NCBI GenBank assembly: GCA_020201275.1
Contig: JAIVHB010000129.1
Span: forward strand, 11,255 to 58,545
Length of the DNA: 47,291 nucleotides
Source of the DNA: Rhodothermaceae bacterium
Lineage (GTDB): Bacteria > Bacteroidota > Rhodothermia > Balneolales > Cyclonatronaceae
Direction: 5' to 3'
The translations under genes and the position numbers were made by a program. Below, piece after piece: positions 18,417 to 27,124 of this stretch. The notes below the pieces were generated by a model. It did not search any database and was not told where the DNA came from. It was given only the letters and a program-made list of their open reading frames with translations. The number at the start of each line of letters is the position of its first letter. Positions within the stretch are counted from its first letter, which is position 1.

Positions 18417-19838
18417 ATGGATCATCACACGGAAGTTTGCGCAGGCAAAATATATGCATTACAACAGAACTATCAAAAATCACTTGGAGGGATACCGGTA
18501 TCATTACGATTGGAATTACTAAAAAAGCTCCAACGTCTAATTGAAACAAACAGATCTAAATTACAAAATGCTGTTAATAACGATCTTGGAAAATCTGATG
18601 CAGAATTTTCAATCAGTGAGTTTACACCCGTAATTCATGAAATTAATCAGGCAAAAAAGAAGATTTTTCGATGGACAAAACCTATAAAAGCAAAACGTAG
18701 CCTCATCTATTTTGCCACCAAAGGGTACATCAGATACGAACCTAAAGGTGCAGTACTGATAATTTCACCCTGGAATTTCCCGCTGAATCTTACACTGGCC
18801 CCTCTTGTATCTGCAATTGCCGCAGGCAACTCTGTAACCATCAAGCCCTCCGAATTGTCGCCCGCAACTTCCGGCGTGATGGCTGAAATAATCAACAATA
18901 ATTTTGATCCACATCTGATTTATGTTCTTACCGGAGGGGCTGAAATCGCCATAGAACTGCAAAAACAACCCTACAACCATGTCTTTTTTACAGGCAGCCC
19001 GGCAATAGGCCGTAAAGTTATGAAAGCGGCATCAGAACATCTTGCATCAGTTACGCTTGAACTCGGCGGGAAATCGCCTGTTATTATAGACCGTGGCACC
19101 GATATTGAAGATGCTGCTGCTAAAGTCGCGGCCGGAAAGTTTCTGAATTGTGGCCAAACCTGTATCGCCCCCGACTACATTCTTGTTCATAAATCCGATG
19201 AAGATAATTTTTTAAAAGCGATCACTGCCGCCTTAAAAAAGTCATACTACCGGGGCACAATACCTGTCCGGCAAAATCCGGATTACGCACGCATTATCAA
19301 CAAACGTCATTTCCACAGGCTGGATTCACTTCTTAATGAAGCCATCGCCGACGGTGCCTTGCTGGTAACCGGCGGTGAAAGGGATGAGGAGTCTCTGTTT
19401 TTTGAACCAACGGTACTAAGCAGGATTAACATGCAATCTGCTATAATGACCGATGAGATTTTCGGTCCTGTACTCCCGGTTTTAACGTATGAAGACGAAT
19501 CAGAAGTGATTGACATAATTCTGGGCCGGCCCAAACCACTTTCACTGTACATCTTCTCAAAAAGAGAGCATATAACCGCCCGTTACATCAACAGGATATC
19601 ATCAGGAAATATATGCATCAATGAAGTACTTATTCAGTTCCTGCATCCCAATCTGCCATTCGGTGGGATAAATACTAGTGGTATTGGAAACAGCCACGGA
19701 TATTATGGCTTCAAAGCATTTTCCCATGAACGGGCTGTGGTCAAACAACCGCTGTGGTTCAGCCTTTCAAGACTGCTCTCTCCCCCATTCAGCCCGTTTG
19801 TAAAACGTCTGATCCACATCACAGAAAAATATCTGTGA
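18417..19838 (+). CDS. Aldehyde dehydrogenase, class 3-like
   Basis: 473 aa from ATG 18417 (the open frame extends to 18357, overlapping the promoter of the divergent gene). ALDH superfamily landmarks are present: ISPWNFPLNLTLAPLVSAIAAGN, IKPSELSPAT, VFFTGSPAIGRKVM, the general-base Glu in VTLELGGKSPVII, the catalytic Cys in FLNCGQTCIAPDYILV, EIFGPVLPVL, and LPFGGINTSGIGNSHGYYGF. The short length, the C-D spacing and the C-terminal hydrophobic tail (LSRLLSPPFSPFVKRL) fit the class 3/fatty-aldehyde group, which often associates with membranes. It oxidises aldehydes to acids with NAD(P); the natural substrate cannot be told. Stand-alone gene, 74 bp from the divergent barrel gene. Confidence 0.92.
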   Translation: MDHHTEVCAGKIYALQQNYQKSLGGIPVSLRLELLKKLQRLIETNRSKLQNAVNNDLGKSDAEFSISEFTPVIHEINQAKKKIFRWTKPIKAKRSLIYFATKGYIRYEPKGAVLIISPWNFPLNLTLAPLVSAIAAGNSVTIKPSELSPATSGVMAEIINNNFDPHLIYVLTGGAEIAIELQKQPYNHVFFTGSPAIGRKVMKAASEHLASVTLELGGKSPVIIDRGTDIEDAAAKVAAGKFLNCGQTCIAPDYILVHKSDEDNFLKAITAALKKSYYRGTIPVRQNPDYARIINKRHFHRLDSLLNEAIADGALLVTGGERDEESLFFEPTVLSRINMQSAIMTDEIFGPVLPVLTYEDESEVIDIILGRPKPLSLYIFSKREHITARYINRISSGNICINEVLIQFLHPNLPFGGINTSGIGNSHGYYGFKAFSHERAVVKQPLWFSLSRLLSPPFSPFVKRLIHITEKYL

Positions 19839-19881
19839 TGTGTCGCTTCAACAATCTGACTGCCGTACCGGTTTGCACCTC

Positions 19882-20436
19882 TTACATGGTGAAGATGGCT
19901 CTGAAGCGTGGTGCGTTATTGCGTTCCAGATAGTAGACGAACTGGCTGTTTCCTTCATCGATGTGCATCATCCAGACATTGGTTGCCGCTTCAGGAAGCA
20001 TATCGGCTGTCTGCTGATCGGCCGGGAAATACTGACGGTATGCATCACCCTGTTCGTTCGCATATCCGCCGTACATTGTGAGATCTTCGGGGGTCCCGTC
20101 ATCATGCCGGTGATCATGCTTGAACAGTAATCTGTCTCCTTGTAGGGTGAGTACCCAGGTTCGGGATTTGTTTTCACCCACGTGAAACGGAATCCTGATC
20201 TCATTTTCAGTACACGATTCTACGATCATTGTATACTCAAATCCGGCCATTTCATGTTCCGGGTCATCCGGATAGTCAATTCCGCCGGTAAGGGTCTGAC
20301 CGCACAGTTCCGATAAATTGTTGAAGAATTCCACAGCCGGTGCCGTTTCCTCTGTGTTGACTTTCTCTTCCGCGCCGCAGGCCATTGCTGCGATTCCAAT
20401 AACTAATATCAACAGAACTTTTAGTAATTTCATCAT
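19882..20436 (-). CDS. Small lipoprotein of unknown function
   Basis: 184 aa with a lipoprotein signal (MMKLLKVLLILVIGIAAMAC, lipobox A-M-A-C). The mature part contains a Cys pair region (LCGQTLTGGIDYPDD ... VESCTENEIRIPFHVGENKS), a His-rich FKHDHRHDDGTPEDLTMYGG segment and a C-terminal FVYYLERNNAPRFRAIFTM. I recognise no characterised family; the pattern suggests a compact beta-rich secreted protein. It is convergent with the aldehyde dehydrogenase gene and divergent from the EEP phosphatase gene. Confidence 0.75.
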   Translation of the reverse strand: MMKLLKVLLILVIGIAAMACGAEEKVNTEETAPAVEFFNNLSELCGQTLTGGIDYPDDPEHEMAGFEYTMIVESCTENEIRIPFHVGENKSRTWVLTLQGDRLLFKHDHRHDDGTPEDLTMYGGYANEQGDAYRQYFPADQQTADMLPEAATNVWMMHIDEGNSQFVYYLERNNAPRFRAIFTM

Positions 20437-20609
20437 AATATTTGGTTTAATATTTTCTGATTCGCTCGTAAATTAATCCTTATCTGTTTAAATACAAGGA
20501 TAAGATACCATTCAGAAACCTGACCATTTTCAGACTCAATTCACAAAAGAATTATCATGATCCGGATACTGCATCTAAAAGATTTTAAAACGGCAATACC
20601 ATAATTATT

Positions 20610-21659
20610 ATGAAAAAAACAGGGTTCACACTACTTATTCTGTTTACAGGTTTTTATCTGCTTTTCCTGTGGGTCAGTGATTCTGCTGATGGACCAGGAG
20701 TGCATGAAGCACAGATTCATGCTACTTCTCTGGGTGATGAAGCCGAAATTACTGTTACTGACACCATCCGCGTTATGACCTGGAATATCGCCTACGGGCA
20801 TGGCATAGGTTCTGATGGCGTTGGTTACATCCCCAAAGACAAAACTGAGTATGAGGAACGGATTCAGAGTATGGCAAGCTTAATCCGCGACAGTAAAGCC
20901 GATATCGTACTGATACAGGAAATTGATTTCCATGCATCCAGAAGCCATAAAATGAATCAGCTTCACCTGTTAAGCAGTCTAACCGACCTGAAATATGGAG
21001 CAGAGGCCGTTTCCTGGGATGCGGGTTATGTACCTTTCCCATACTGGCCACTAAGACATCAGTTCGGCCGCACTGTTAGTGGTGGTGCAGTGCTCAGCAG
21101 ATTCCCGATTAGGGATAACGAGGTGATGCTGCATCCCAAACCTGAAACAAACCCATGGTATTATAATGCATTCTACCTGTTCAGGTATTCGCAGACAGTG
21201 ACTATAATTGCCGGTGATCGTCCGTTCAAGGTGATAAACAATCATCTTGAAGCCTATAATAGTGAGAACCGGGAAGAACAGGCCATATCGCTTGCTGCTC
21301 TTTCCACGAATGATACCGGTTCAGACGCACCCATCATTGTGATTGGCGGCGATATGAATACGGTGCCCGTTCAGGCCACACGCCTTTCCGATTTTGATGA
21401 TGGATACGACGACGACTACCGGGGTGACAGAACGATGAACATATTGAATAACATGCCCGGATTTCGTGAAATTATTCCAGATTCTCTCTACAATTCCCGT
21501 GAAGAGGATTTTCACACCTTCCCTTCTACCACACCGAACAGACGGCTTGATTACCTGTTTATCTCCGATTCCCTGGATGTTGTAAATTTCAGATTCTTCC
21601 CTACAGGTGACCTGTCGGATCATCTGCCCGTAATGGCCACGATTGTCTGGAAACCATAA
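20610..21659 (+). CDS. Endonuclease/exonuclease/phosphatase-family protein, membrane-anchored or secreted
   Basis: 349 aa. An N-terminal hydrophobic segment (KKTGFTLLILFTGFYLLFLW) is a signal anchor or signal peptide. The EEP fold is clear: MTWNIAYGHG, the metal-binding Glu in ADIVLIQEIDFHA, VINNHLEAYN, IIVIGGDMNTVP, RRLDYLFIS and the terminal LSDHLPVMATIVW with the Ser-Asp-His triad. The superfamily includes DNases, inositol phosphatases and sphingomyelinases; the export signal favours an extracytoplasmic phosphodiesterase or phosphatase, but the substrate is unknown. It lies 56 bp upstream of hisF and may be co-transcribed with it. Confidence 0.85.
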   Translation: MKKTGFTLLILFTGFYLLFLWVSDSADGPGVHEAQIHATSLGDEAEITVTDTIRVMTWNIAYGHGIGSDGVGYIPKDKTEYEERIQSMASLIRDSKADIVLIQEIDFHASRSHKMNQLHLLSSLTDLKYGAEAVSWDAGYVPFPYWPLRHQFGRTVSGGAVLSRFPIRDNEVMLHPKPETNPWYYNAFYLFRYSQTVTIIAGDRPFKVINNHLEAYNSENREEQAISLAALSTNDTGSDAPIIVIGGDMNTVPVQATRLSDFDDGYDDDYRGDRTMNILNNMPGFREIIPDSLYNSREEDFHTFPSTTPNRRLDYLFISDSLDVVNFRFFPTGDLSDHLPVMATIVWKP

Positions 21660-21715
21660 ATGCAACAGAATAGCCCGATTCGTCAGATTTGCCTCAAATT
21701 TGATTATCTTAGCGC

Positions 21716-22477
21716 ATGCTTGCAAAACGAATAATTCCGTGCCTCGACATTAAAAACGGCAGAACAGTCAAGGGTGTTAACTTTCTCGGGCTCCGCGATG
21801 CCGGCGATCCTGTGGAATTAGCCACCCGCTATTCCTTGGAAGGTGCCGATGAACTTGTTTTTCTTGATATTACAGCCACCAACGAAAAAAGAAAGACCCT
21901 GGTAGAACTCGTACGCGCGATCGCCCGCAATATCAACATCCCCTTCACTGTTGGCGGCGGTATACAATCGGTCGAAGAGATTGAGGATCTGCTACATGCA
22001 GGTGCTGACAAAGTATCTCTGAACAGTTCAATTATTCTTGAGCCGGAGCTGATATCCAGATCTGCAGCACGGTTTGGCAGTCAATGCATCGTTGCCGCGA
22101 TAGATGCCCGAAGACATGGCGACTCGTGGAACGTGTACACCAGGGCCGGAACCATTGACACCGGTCTGAACGTGCTGGCCTGGTGTAAAGAGGTGGCAAA
22201 ACTCGGAGCCGGCGAGATACTGCTTACCAGTATGGACAGAGATGGTACAAAATCGGGTTTCGACAATGTGCTCCTTTCAAAAATTGCAGGTTCAGTTTCC
22301 ATACCTCTCATAGCAAGCGGCGGGGCCGGAACCATTGAACACTGCATCGATGCTGTTACAAATGGGCATGCCGATGCCATTCTTGCCGCAAGTATATTTC
22401 ATTTCCGGGAAATCGAAATCGGATATCTCAAACAGGCAATGAACCAGGCCGGAATTCCTGTTCGACTCGTAGCATAA
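21716..22477 (+). CDS. hisF: Imidazole glycerol phosphate synthase, cyclase subunit
   Basis: 253 aa (beta/alpha)8 barrel. The start [22 protein letters not shown] contains the first catalytic Asp, and [19 protein letters not shown] contains the second. [17 protein letters not shown] and [18 protein letters not shown] bind the phosphates, and [19 protein letters not shown] is also typical. It closes the imidazole ring using ammonia from HisH. With hisIE, 24 bp downstream, it forms a second his block away from hisGDCBHA. Confidence 0.97.
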   Translation: MLAKRIIPCLDIKNGRTVKGVNFLGLRDAGDPVELATRYSLEGADELVFLDITATNEKRKTLVELVRAIARNINIPFTVGGGIQSVEEIEDLLHAGADKVSLNSSIILEPELISRSAARFGSQCIVAAIDARRHGDSWNVYTRAGTIDTGLNVLAWCKEVAKLGAGEILLTSMDRDGTKSGFDNVLLSKIAGSVSIPLIASGGAGTIEHCIDAVTNGHADAILAASIFHFREIEIGYLKQAMNQAGIPVRLVA

Positions 22478-22501
22478 TCAGCTGATATACCAAACCAACC
22501 G

Positions 22502-23113
22502 ATGAATCCAACCGAACTCAAATACGATCAGAATGGCCTTATACCCGCCATTGTACAGGACAGCGTTACCCGCCAGGTACTCATGTTGGCCTTCATGAAT
22601 CGTGAATCTCTTCAGAAAACCCTCGACACGCGGCTGATAACATTCTACAGCCGAAGCAGGCAACAACTGTGGACCAAGGGTGAAACCTCCGGGAATACAC
22701 TTGAACTGGTACAGATACAAGCCGACTGCGATTCCGATACGTTACTGGTAACGGCGAAGCCCAACGGCCCGGCATGCCATACCGGAAACACATCCTGTTT
22801 TTTTGAGAATGAATTCAGGATAGAAGAATCATATGGATTCCTTAAACAACTTGAAGACCTTCTGCGCAACCGTAAACATGAAATGCCGGAAGGATCCTAC
22901 ACCAGCAGAATGTTTGCCAAAGGGCTCGACAAAATCACCCAGAAAGTCGGTGAAGAAGCAATTGAAACCGTAATCGCGTCAAAAAATGATGATGAAGGTG
23001 AATTTATTTATGAAGCTTCCGACCTGCTCTTTCACCTGATGTTGCTGATGGTGGAAAAAGAAGTACCGTTCGCCAGGCTAATAGATGAACTCGAACGTCG
23101 GCACAGTAAATAG
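22502..23113 (+). CDS. hisIE: Bifunctional phosphoribosyl-AMP cyclohydrolase / phosphoribosyl-ATP pyrophosphatase
   Basis: 203 aa. The N-terminal HisI part (residues 1-110) shows [42 protein letters not shown], and the zinc/substrate Cys residues in [10 protein letters not shown] and [11 protein letters not shown]. The C-terminal HisE part (about residues 115-203) shows [34 protein letters not shown] and [14 protein letters not shown]. It carries out steps 2 and 3 of histidine synthesis. Overall length and domain order match the fused enzyme of Bacteroidota. Confidence 0.96.
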   Translation: MNPTELKYDQNGLIPAIVQDSVTRQVLMLAFMNRESLQKTLDTRLITFYSRSRQQLWTKGETSGNTLELVQIQADCDSDTLLVTAKPNGPACHTGNTSCFFENEFRIEESYGFLKQLEDLLRNRKHEMPEGSYTSRMFAKGLDKITQKVGEEAIETVIASKNDDEGEFIYEASDLLFHLMLLMVEKEVPFARLIDELERRHSK

Positions 23114-23247
23114 CGATTTTCCCACTGGCTAATTATTCATATCCGATTCCAACATACCTGTGTGATATTTTTTTACAGGTAAAAAGCTGTCATTTACTAT
23201 GTGCCACATAAAAACCCACTATTACTGAATAATTTTCGCAGTTTGAA

Positions 23248-23278
23248 TTGAAAATCGTACACAAACATAGTAATTTCA
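23248..23278 (+). promoter_or_regulatory. Candidate Bacteroidota-type promoter for tRNA-Pro
   Basis: A TTG at 23248-23250 followed after 20 bp by TAATTTCA (23271-23278) approximates the Bacteroidota sigma-A pattern TTTG-N19-TAnnTTTG. It ends 6 bp before the tRNA gene, so transcription would start at or just before the tRNA. The match is imperfect. Confidence 0.3.
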
Positions 23279-23284
23279 TGTCTT

Positions 23285-23358
<74 letters not shown>

Positions 23359-23367
23359 CCCTTCATT

Positions 23368-23403
23368 ACGGCAATCAGATAATTCTGTATTGCCGTTTTT
23401 TTT
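23368..23403 (+). terminator. Rho-independent terminator after tRNA-Pro
   Basis: Stem ACGGCAAT (23368-23375) with ATTGCCGT (23389-23396), a 13-nt loop, followed by eight Ts (23396-23403). Confidence 0.88.
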
Positions 23404-23420
23404 ACCCTGCCTGTCGAACC

Positions 23421-23458
23421 AAAAAAAATGGCAGCAGGCTGTAAACCTGCCGCCATTT
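23421..23458 (-). terminator. Rho-independent terminator after gapA
   Basis: On the minus strand the stem AAATGGCGGCAGG / CCTGCTGCCATTT (23446-23458 with 23426-23438, one G-T pair) is followed by a run of eight Ts (A-run at 23421-23428). It lies about 28 bp after the gapA stop and faces the tRNA terminator. Confidence 0.85.
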
Positions 23459-23486
23459 CAATTACAACCGCTGAGTGCTGCTCAGA

Positions 23487-24485
23487 TCAGGCGATTATCG
23501 TGATCAGATGAGCAGTACGTGCAGAGTAACCGGCTTCATTGTCATACCAGCCGACTACTTTAATGAGTTTTCCATCGACCTTAGTGATCTCAGAATCAAA
23601 TATACAGGAGTGGGGATTACCGATAATGTCGGAAGAAACAATCGGCTCATCGGTGTACTCCAATATACCCTTGAGCGGGCCATCTGCAGCTTTCTTGAAA
23701 GCGGCAAGAACTGCATCCAACGTTGCATCTTTTTCTACCACAGCTGTGAAATCGGTGAGCGATCCAGTTGCTACCGGTACACGAACTGCACCGCCGTCGA
23801 GTTTACCTTTAAGATGGGGCAGAACGAGTCCGACAGCTTTGGCAGCTCCTGTAGTTGTGGGAACCATGTTAATAGCAGCAGCCCTCGCTCTGCGAAGATC
23901 CTTGTGAGGACTGTCGACAGTCGGTTGGTCACCGGTATAGGCATGGATGGTTGTCATGAAACCTTTAACAATACCAAAGGCATCATCAAGTACCTTAACC
24001 ATGGGTGCCAGGCAGTTTGTTGTGCAGCTCGCATTTGAAAATACAGTATCCGACTTCTGGATCTCACTGTCGTTAACTCCGAGTACGATCGTTCTCACAT
24101 CTCCCTTGGCAGGAGCGGAAATGATCACCTTTTTTGCTCCGGCTGCTATATGCTTATCGGCAGCTTCTCTGCTGGTGAAAAAGCCGGTGCTTTCCACAAC
24201 CACATTCACACCCATTTCGCCCCACTTCAGGTTGGCTGGATCTTTTTCGGCCGTCACTTTTATACGGTTTCCGTTAATAACCAGATCATTGCCATCTGCT
24301 TTTACATCACCCTGAAAGCCACCCTGTATTGAGTCGTATTTGAAGAGGTGGGCAAGTGTTTTTGCATCTGTAAGGTCATTAACCGATACAATTTCGATCT
24401 GATCATTATAGTGCTTGAAAATACTTCTGGCAACCAGACGACCTATGCGTCCGAAACCGTTAATACCAACTTTAATTTTAGCCAT
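23487..24485 (-). CDS. gapA: Glyceraldehyde-3-phosphate dehydrogenase, type I
   Basis: 332 aa, NAD-dependent glycolytic enzyme. N-terminal Rossmann fold [19 protein letters not shown] with Asp in [15 protein letters not shown], the catalytic Cys in [15 protein letters not shown], the catalytic His about 27 residues later in TIHAYTGDQ, substrate-binding [22 protein letters not shown] and [12 protein letters not shown], and the C-terminal [17 protein letters not shown] purine-rich GAAGGA lies about 12 bp before the ATG. Single gene with its own terminator. Confidence 0.98.
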   Translation of the reverse strand: MAKIKVGINGFGRIGRLVARSIFKHYNDQIEIVSVNDLTDAKTLAHLFKYDSIQGGFQGDVKADGNDLVINGNRIKVTAEKDPANLKWGEMGVNVVVESTGFFTSREAADKHIAAGAKKVIISAPAKGDVRTIVLGVNDSEIQKSDTVFSNASCTTNCLAPMVKVLDDAFGIVKGFMTTIHAYTGDQPTVDSPHKDLRRARAAAINMVPTTTGAAKAVGLVLPHLKGKLDGGAVRVPVATGSLTDFTAVVEKDATLDAVLAAFKKAADGPLKGILEYTDEPIVSSDIIGNPHSCIFDSEITKVDGKLIKVVGWYDNEAGYSARTAHLITIIA

Positions 24486-24771
24486 GAATCTATCCTTCGT
24501 TTAATTAATTATTTATGTATTGATATTGGGCCACAAACAGGTGGCCAATTAGCTGTTAAAAATCTAACCTTAAACTATCATTTAAGCGCACGATTATCAA
24601 GTAAATCAGTCATTTGTATAGAATACGATAAAGGCATCAAATTTAATTTGGAAAAGCGCTTTTAATTCGGATTAACCAAGAAACAAGACATTATACCCTT
24701 TCGGCATTCCACCTGTAATTCAGTATATTTAGCTCATACTATTAACCTGATAAATTTACATATAAGTTGCC
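24486..24771. promoter_or_regulatory. Divergent promoter region between gapA and pruA
   Basis: 286 bp, AT-rich, between divergent genes. A TATATTTAG sequence near 24724-24732 resembles the -7 element of Bacteroidota promoters and lies about 40 bp before the pruA ATG. No RNA gene or palindrome was recognised. Confidence 0.4.
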
Positions 24772-26439
24772 ATGGCAAAAAAAATCAGCCCGTTCAAAAA
24801 CGAATCTTACCTTGATTTTAACGACGAAACCATTAATGCAGCTCAGAAGGCAGCTTTGGAAGAAGTCCGGTCAAAACTCGGTGTTGAATACAATATGCTA
24901 ATCGGTGGCAAAAGGGTAAAAGGAAAGAAAGGCACATTTAAACGTGAAAATCCTTCCAATATTAAGGAAACGGTCGGCATTTTTCAGATGGCCAGCCGGA
25001 AGCAAGCCATTAAGGCTCTCGACGCTGCCTGGGAAGCCTTCGAAACCTGGAAGTATGTCTCCCCTGAAATTCGTGCCGACTATCTTTTCCGGGCTGCAGA
25101 TGTTGTACGCCGGCGCCGTCTTGAATTTAATGCCTGGGCTATAACTGAAGTTGGACAGAATTTTGCCGAAACGGATGCTCAGATTGCTGAAGCCATCGAT
25201 TTTCTTGAATACTATGGCAGGGAGGCCCTGCGATATGCCGATGGTATGGATGTTATCGATACACAATCTGAGAGAAACAAAACTATTTACATTCCAATCG
25301 GAGCCGGTATTTCGATCTCTCCCTGGAATTTCCCGTTTGCTATCACCATTGGTATGGCCGCCGGTCCAATAGCAGCCGGAAATACCGTAGTAGCCAAGCC
25401 ATCTCCCGATTCTCCCATGATGGCTCAGCTTGTCAGCGAGGTATTTGAAGAGGTTGGCCTGCCCGACGGTGTTTTTAATCTTGTAACCGGCGACAATATT
25501 GAAGTCGGTGAATCGCTGGTGAAAAGTCATAAAACAAGGTTCATTAACTTTACAGGTTCTCTCGGAGTCGGACTCAGAATTACAAAACTTGCCGGGCAGC
25601 CGAACGACAAGCAAAAGTTCCTGAAACGGGTTGCCACAGAACTCGGCGGGAAAAATGCTGTAGTGGTTGACAGTGAAGCCGACCTTGATGCAGCAGCGCA
25701 GGCAATCGTAACATCAGCTTTTGGATATCAGGGCCAAAAATGTTCGGCCGGCTCACGTGCCATAATCTGTGAGGACGTATACGATCAGGTTACTGAACGT
25801 GTAATCGCCCTAACCGAAGAACTTGAGATTGGTAACGCCATGCACAATTATCCTGTCGGGCCGGTTGTCAATAAGAAAGCGGTTGATAAAATCCTTAAGT
25901 ATATCGACATCGGGAAGAAAGAGGGCCGGCTTGTGGTTGGCGGGAAAAAAGCAAAAACCGATTTCAAGGGTTACTACATTCAGCCTACGGTATTTATTGA
26001 TGTACCAGCCGATGCCAGAATAGCCCAGGAAGAGATCTTCGGACCTGTGGTGGCCTTGATCAAAGCGAAGGATTTTGATGATGCACTGAAAATCGCCAAC
26101 AGCACCAGATTTGGACTCACCGGCGCATTTTTCTCCAAAAACCCGTCAAAAATCGATCGTGCCCTGCGTGAATTTCATGTAGGTAATCTCTATATAAATC
26201 GGAAAAGCACCGGGGCCCTGGTTGGAGCTCAGCCATTTGGCGGATTTAATTTAAGCGGCACAGATTCAAAAGCCGGCGGACGCGATTATCTGCTCTATTT
26301 TCTGCAGGCAAAATCATTAACGGAGCGTCTGCAGCAAGGAAAAAAAGGGCCGGCGCTCTGTTCGGGAACGTCCGGCCCTATCCAACCAACCTTAACGCTT
26401 TCGCGCTATTTAATATCATTAACGTCCGGGAAGCAATAA
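24772..26439 (+). CDS. pruA: L-glutamate gamma-semialdehyde (pyrroline-5-carboxylate) dehydrogenase, RocA-type, with C-terminal extension
   Basis: 555 aa. Oxidises glutamate semialdehyde to glutamate in proline/arginine breakdown. The N-terminus (SPFKNESYLDF, YNMLIGGKRVK), ISISPWNFPFAITIGMAAGP, FINFTGSLGVGLRI, VATELGGKNAVVVDSEADLD, the catalytic Cys in FGYQGQKCSAGSRAI, EEIFGPVVALIKAKDFDDAL, and FGGFNLSGTDSKAGGRDYL fit the Bacillus RocA group. That group normally ends shortly after the sequence equivalent to LQAKSLTERL (about 515 aa). Here the frame continues another 37 codons across a GC-rich hairpin. The extra tail (GKKGPALCSGTSGPIQPTL and onward) looks like non-coding sequence read through after loss of a stop, although it may be real. 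Confidence 0.93.
   Translation: MAKKISPFKNESYLDFNDETINAAQKAALEEVRSKLGVEYNMLIGGKRVKGKKGTFKRENPSNIKETVGIFQMASRKQAIKALDAAWEAFETWKYVSPEIRADYLFRAADVVRRRRLEFNAWAITEVGQNFAETDAQIAEAIDFLEYYGREALRYADGMDVIDTQSERNKTIYIPIGAGISISPWNFPFAITIGMAAGPIAAGNTVVAKPSPDSPMMAQLVSEVFEEVGLPDGVFNLVTGDNIEVGESLVKSHKTRFINFTGSLGVGLRITKLAGQPNDKQKFLKRVATELGGKNAVVVDSEADLDAAAQAIVTSAFGYQGQKCSAGSRAIICEDVYDQVTERVIALTEELEIGNAMHNYPVGPVVNKKAVDKILKYIDIGKKEGRLVVGGKKAKTDFKGYYIQPTVFIDVPADARIAQEEIFGPVVALIKAKDFDDALKIANSTRFGLTGAFFSKNPSKIDRALREFHVGNLYINRKSTGALVGAQPFGGFNLSGTDSKAGGRDYLLYFLQAKSLTERLQQGKKGPALCSGTSGPIQPTLTLSRYLISLTSGKQ
26339..26379 (-). terminator. Strong hairpin inside the 3' end of the pruA frame
   Basis: Perfect 8-bp inverted repeat AGGGCCGG (26346-26353) and CCGGCCCT (26372-26379), preceded by an A-run (26339-26346) that would be a U-run only for minus-strand transcription. 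No minus-strand gene is close by to use it. On the plus strand it could still act as the pruA end if the frame formerly stopped before it. Confidence 0.5.
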
Positions 26440-26477
26440 TCTTATTCTGTACGAAAAATTAATATTCTGATTACATA

Positions 26478-26861
26478 ATGGACCTGACTACACCTGCCCT
26501 TCTTTTTCCGGCCATATCTCTACTATTGCTGGCCTATACCAATCGTTTTCTTACCATTGCCGGACTGATCCGTAAATTGCACGAACAGCATAAATCAGCT
26601 CCGGATCCGTTAATTGCAGGTCAGATTGAAAACCTCAGGAAGAGGCTTACTATGATAAAAAACATGCAGCTTCACGGAGTTGGAAGTCTTTTTCTGTGCG
26701 TACTTTGCATGTTTTTGTTGTTCGCTGGCGAAATATTCGCGGGAAAAATCATTTTTGCCATCAGCCTTCTCATGCTGCTCTACTCCCTATGGCTCTCCAT
26801 CCGTGAGATATATATTTCAGTTAATGCCCTTGATCTGCAACTGAGTGAAATGCAGGGTTGA
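26478..26861 (+). CDS. DUF2721 membrane protein
   Basis: 127 aa. Three hydrophobic segments: residues about 6-20 (ALLFPAISLLLLAYT), 68-90 (GVGSLFLCVLCMFLLFAGEIFA) and 92-112. Between the first and second is the polar stretch RFLTIAGLIRKLHEQHKSAPD...ENLRKRL characteristic of DUF2721. The function of the family is unknown. It lies 38 bp downstream of pruA on the same strand. Confidence 0.75.
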   Translation: MDLTTPALLFPAISLLLLAYTNRFLTIAGLIRKLHEQHKSAPDPLIAGQIENLRKRLTMIKNMQLHGVGSLFLCVLCMFLLFAGEIFAGKIIFAISLLMLLYSLWLSIREIYISVNALDLQLSEMQG

Positions 26862-27124
26862 TATCTGACACCTGGGAATTCTGCAATCTGAATCCTTGCA
26901 CTTCTGTTATATTCCTGTTTCCATCTCATACTGGCTACCCCGCCTGGCACTTCGTAATAATCCATCTGCAATATGCTTCAATATCTCTTCATTTATTAGG
27001 TTAAGCTATTGGTACGCATCGGGCATATGATTTAATATCAAAGAATTACATTCATTTATGTAACAAAACAACGCATAGCGACTCATATAGCAAATGAAAT
27101 TAAAAAGTTCTAATACTTTTAACC

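Noticed and set aside
23467-24038. A 187-codon plus-strand open frame opposite gapA
   Set aside because: Antisense to an unmistakable GAPDH gene and without domain signals.
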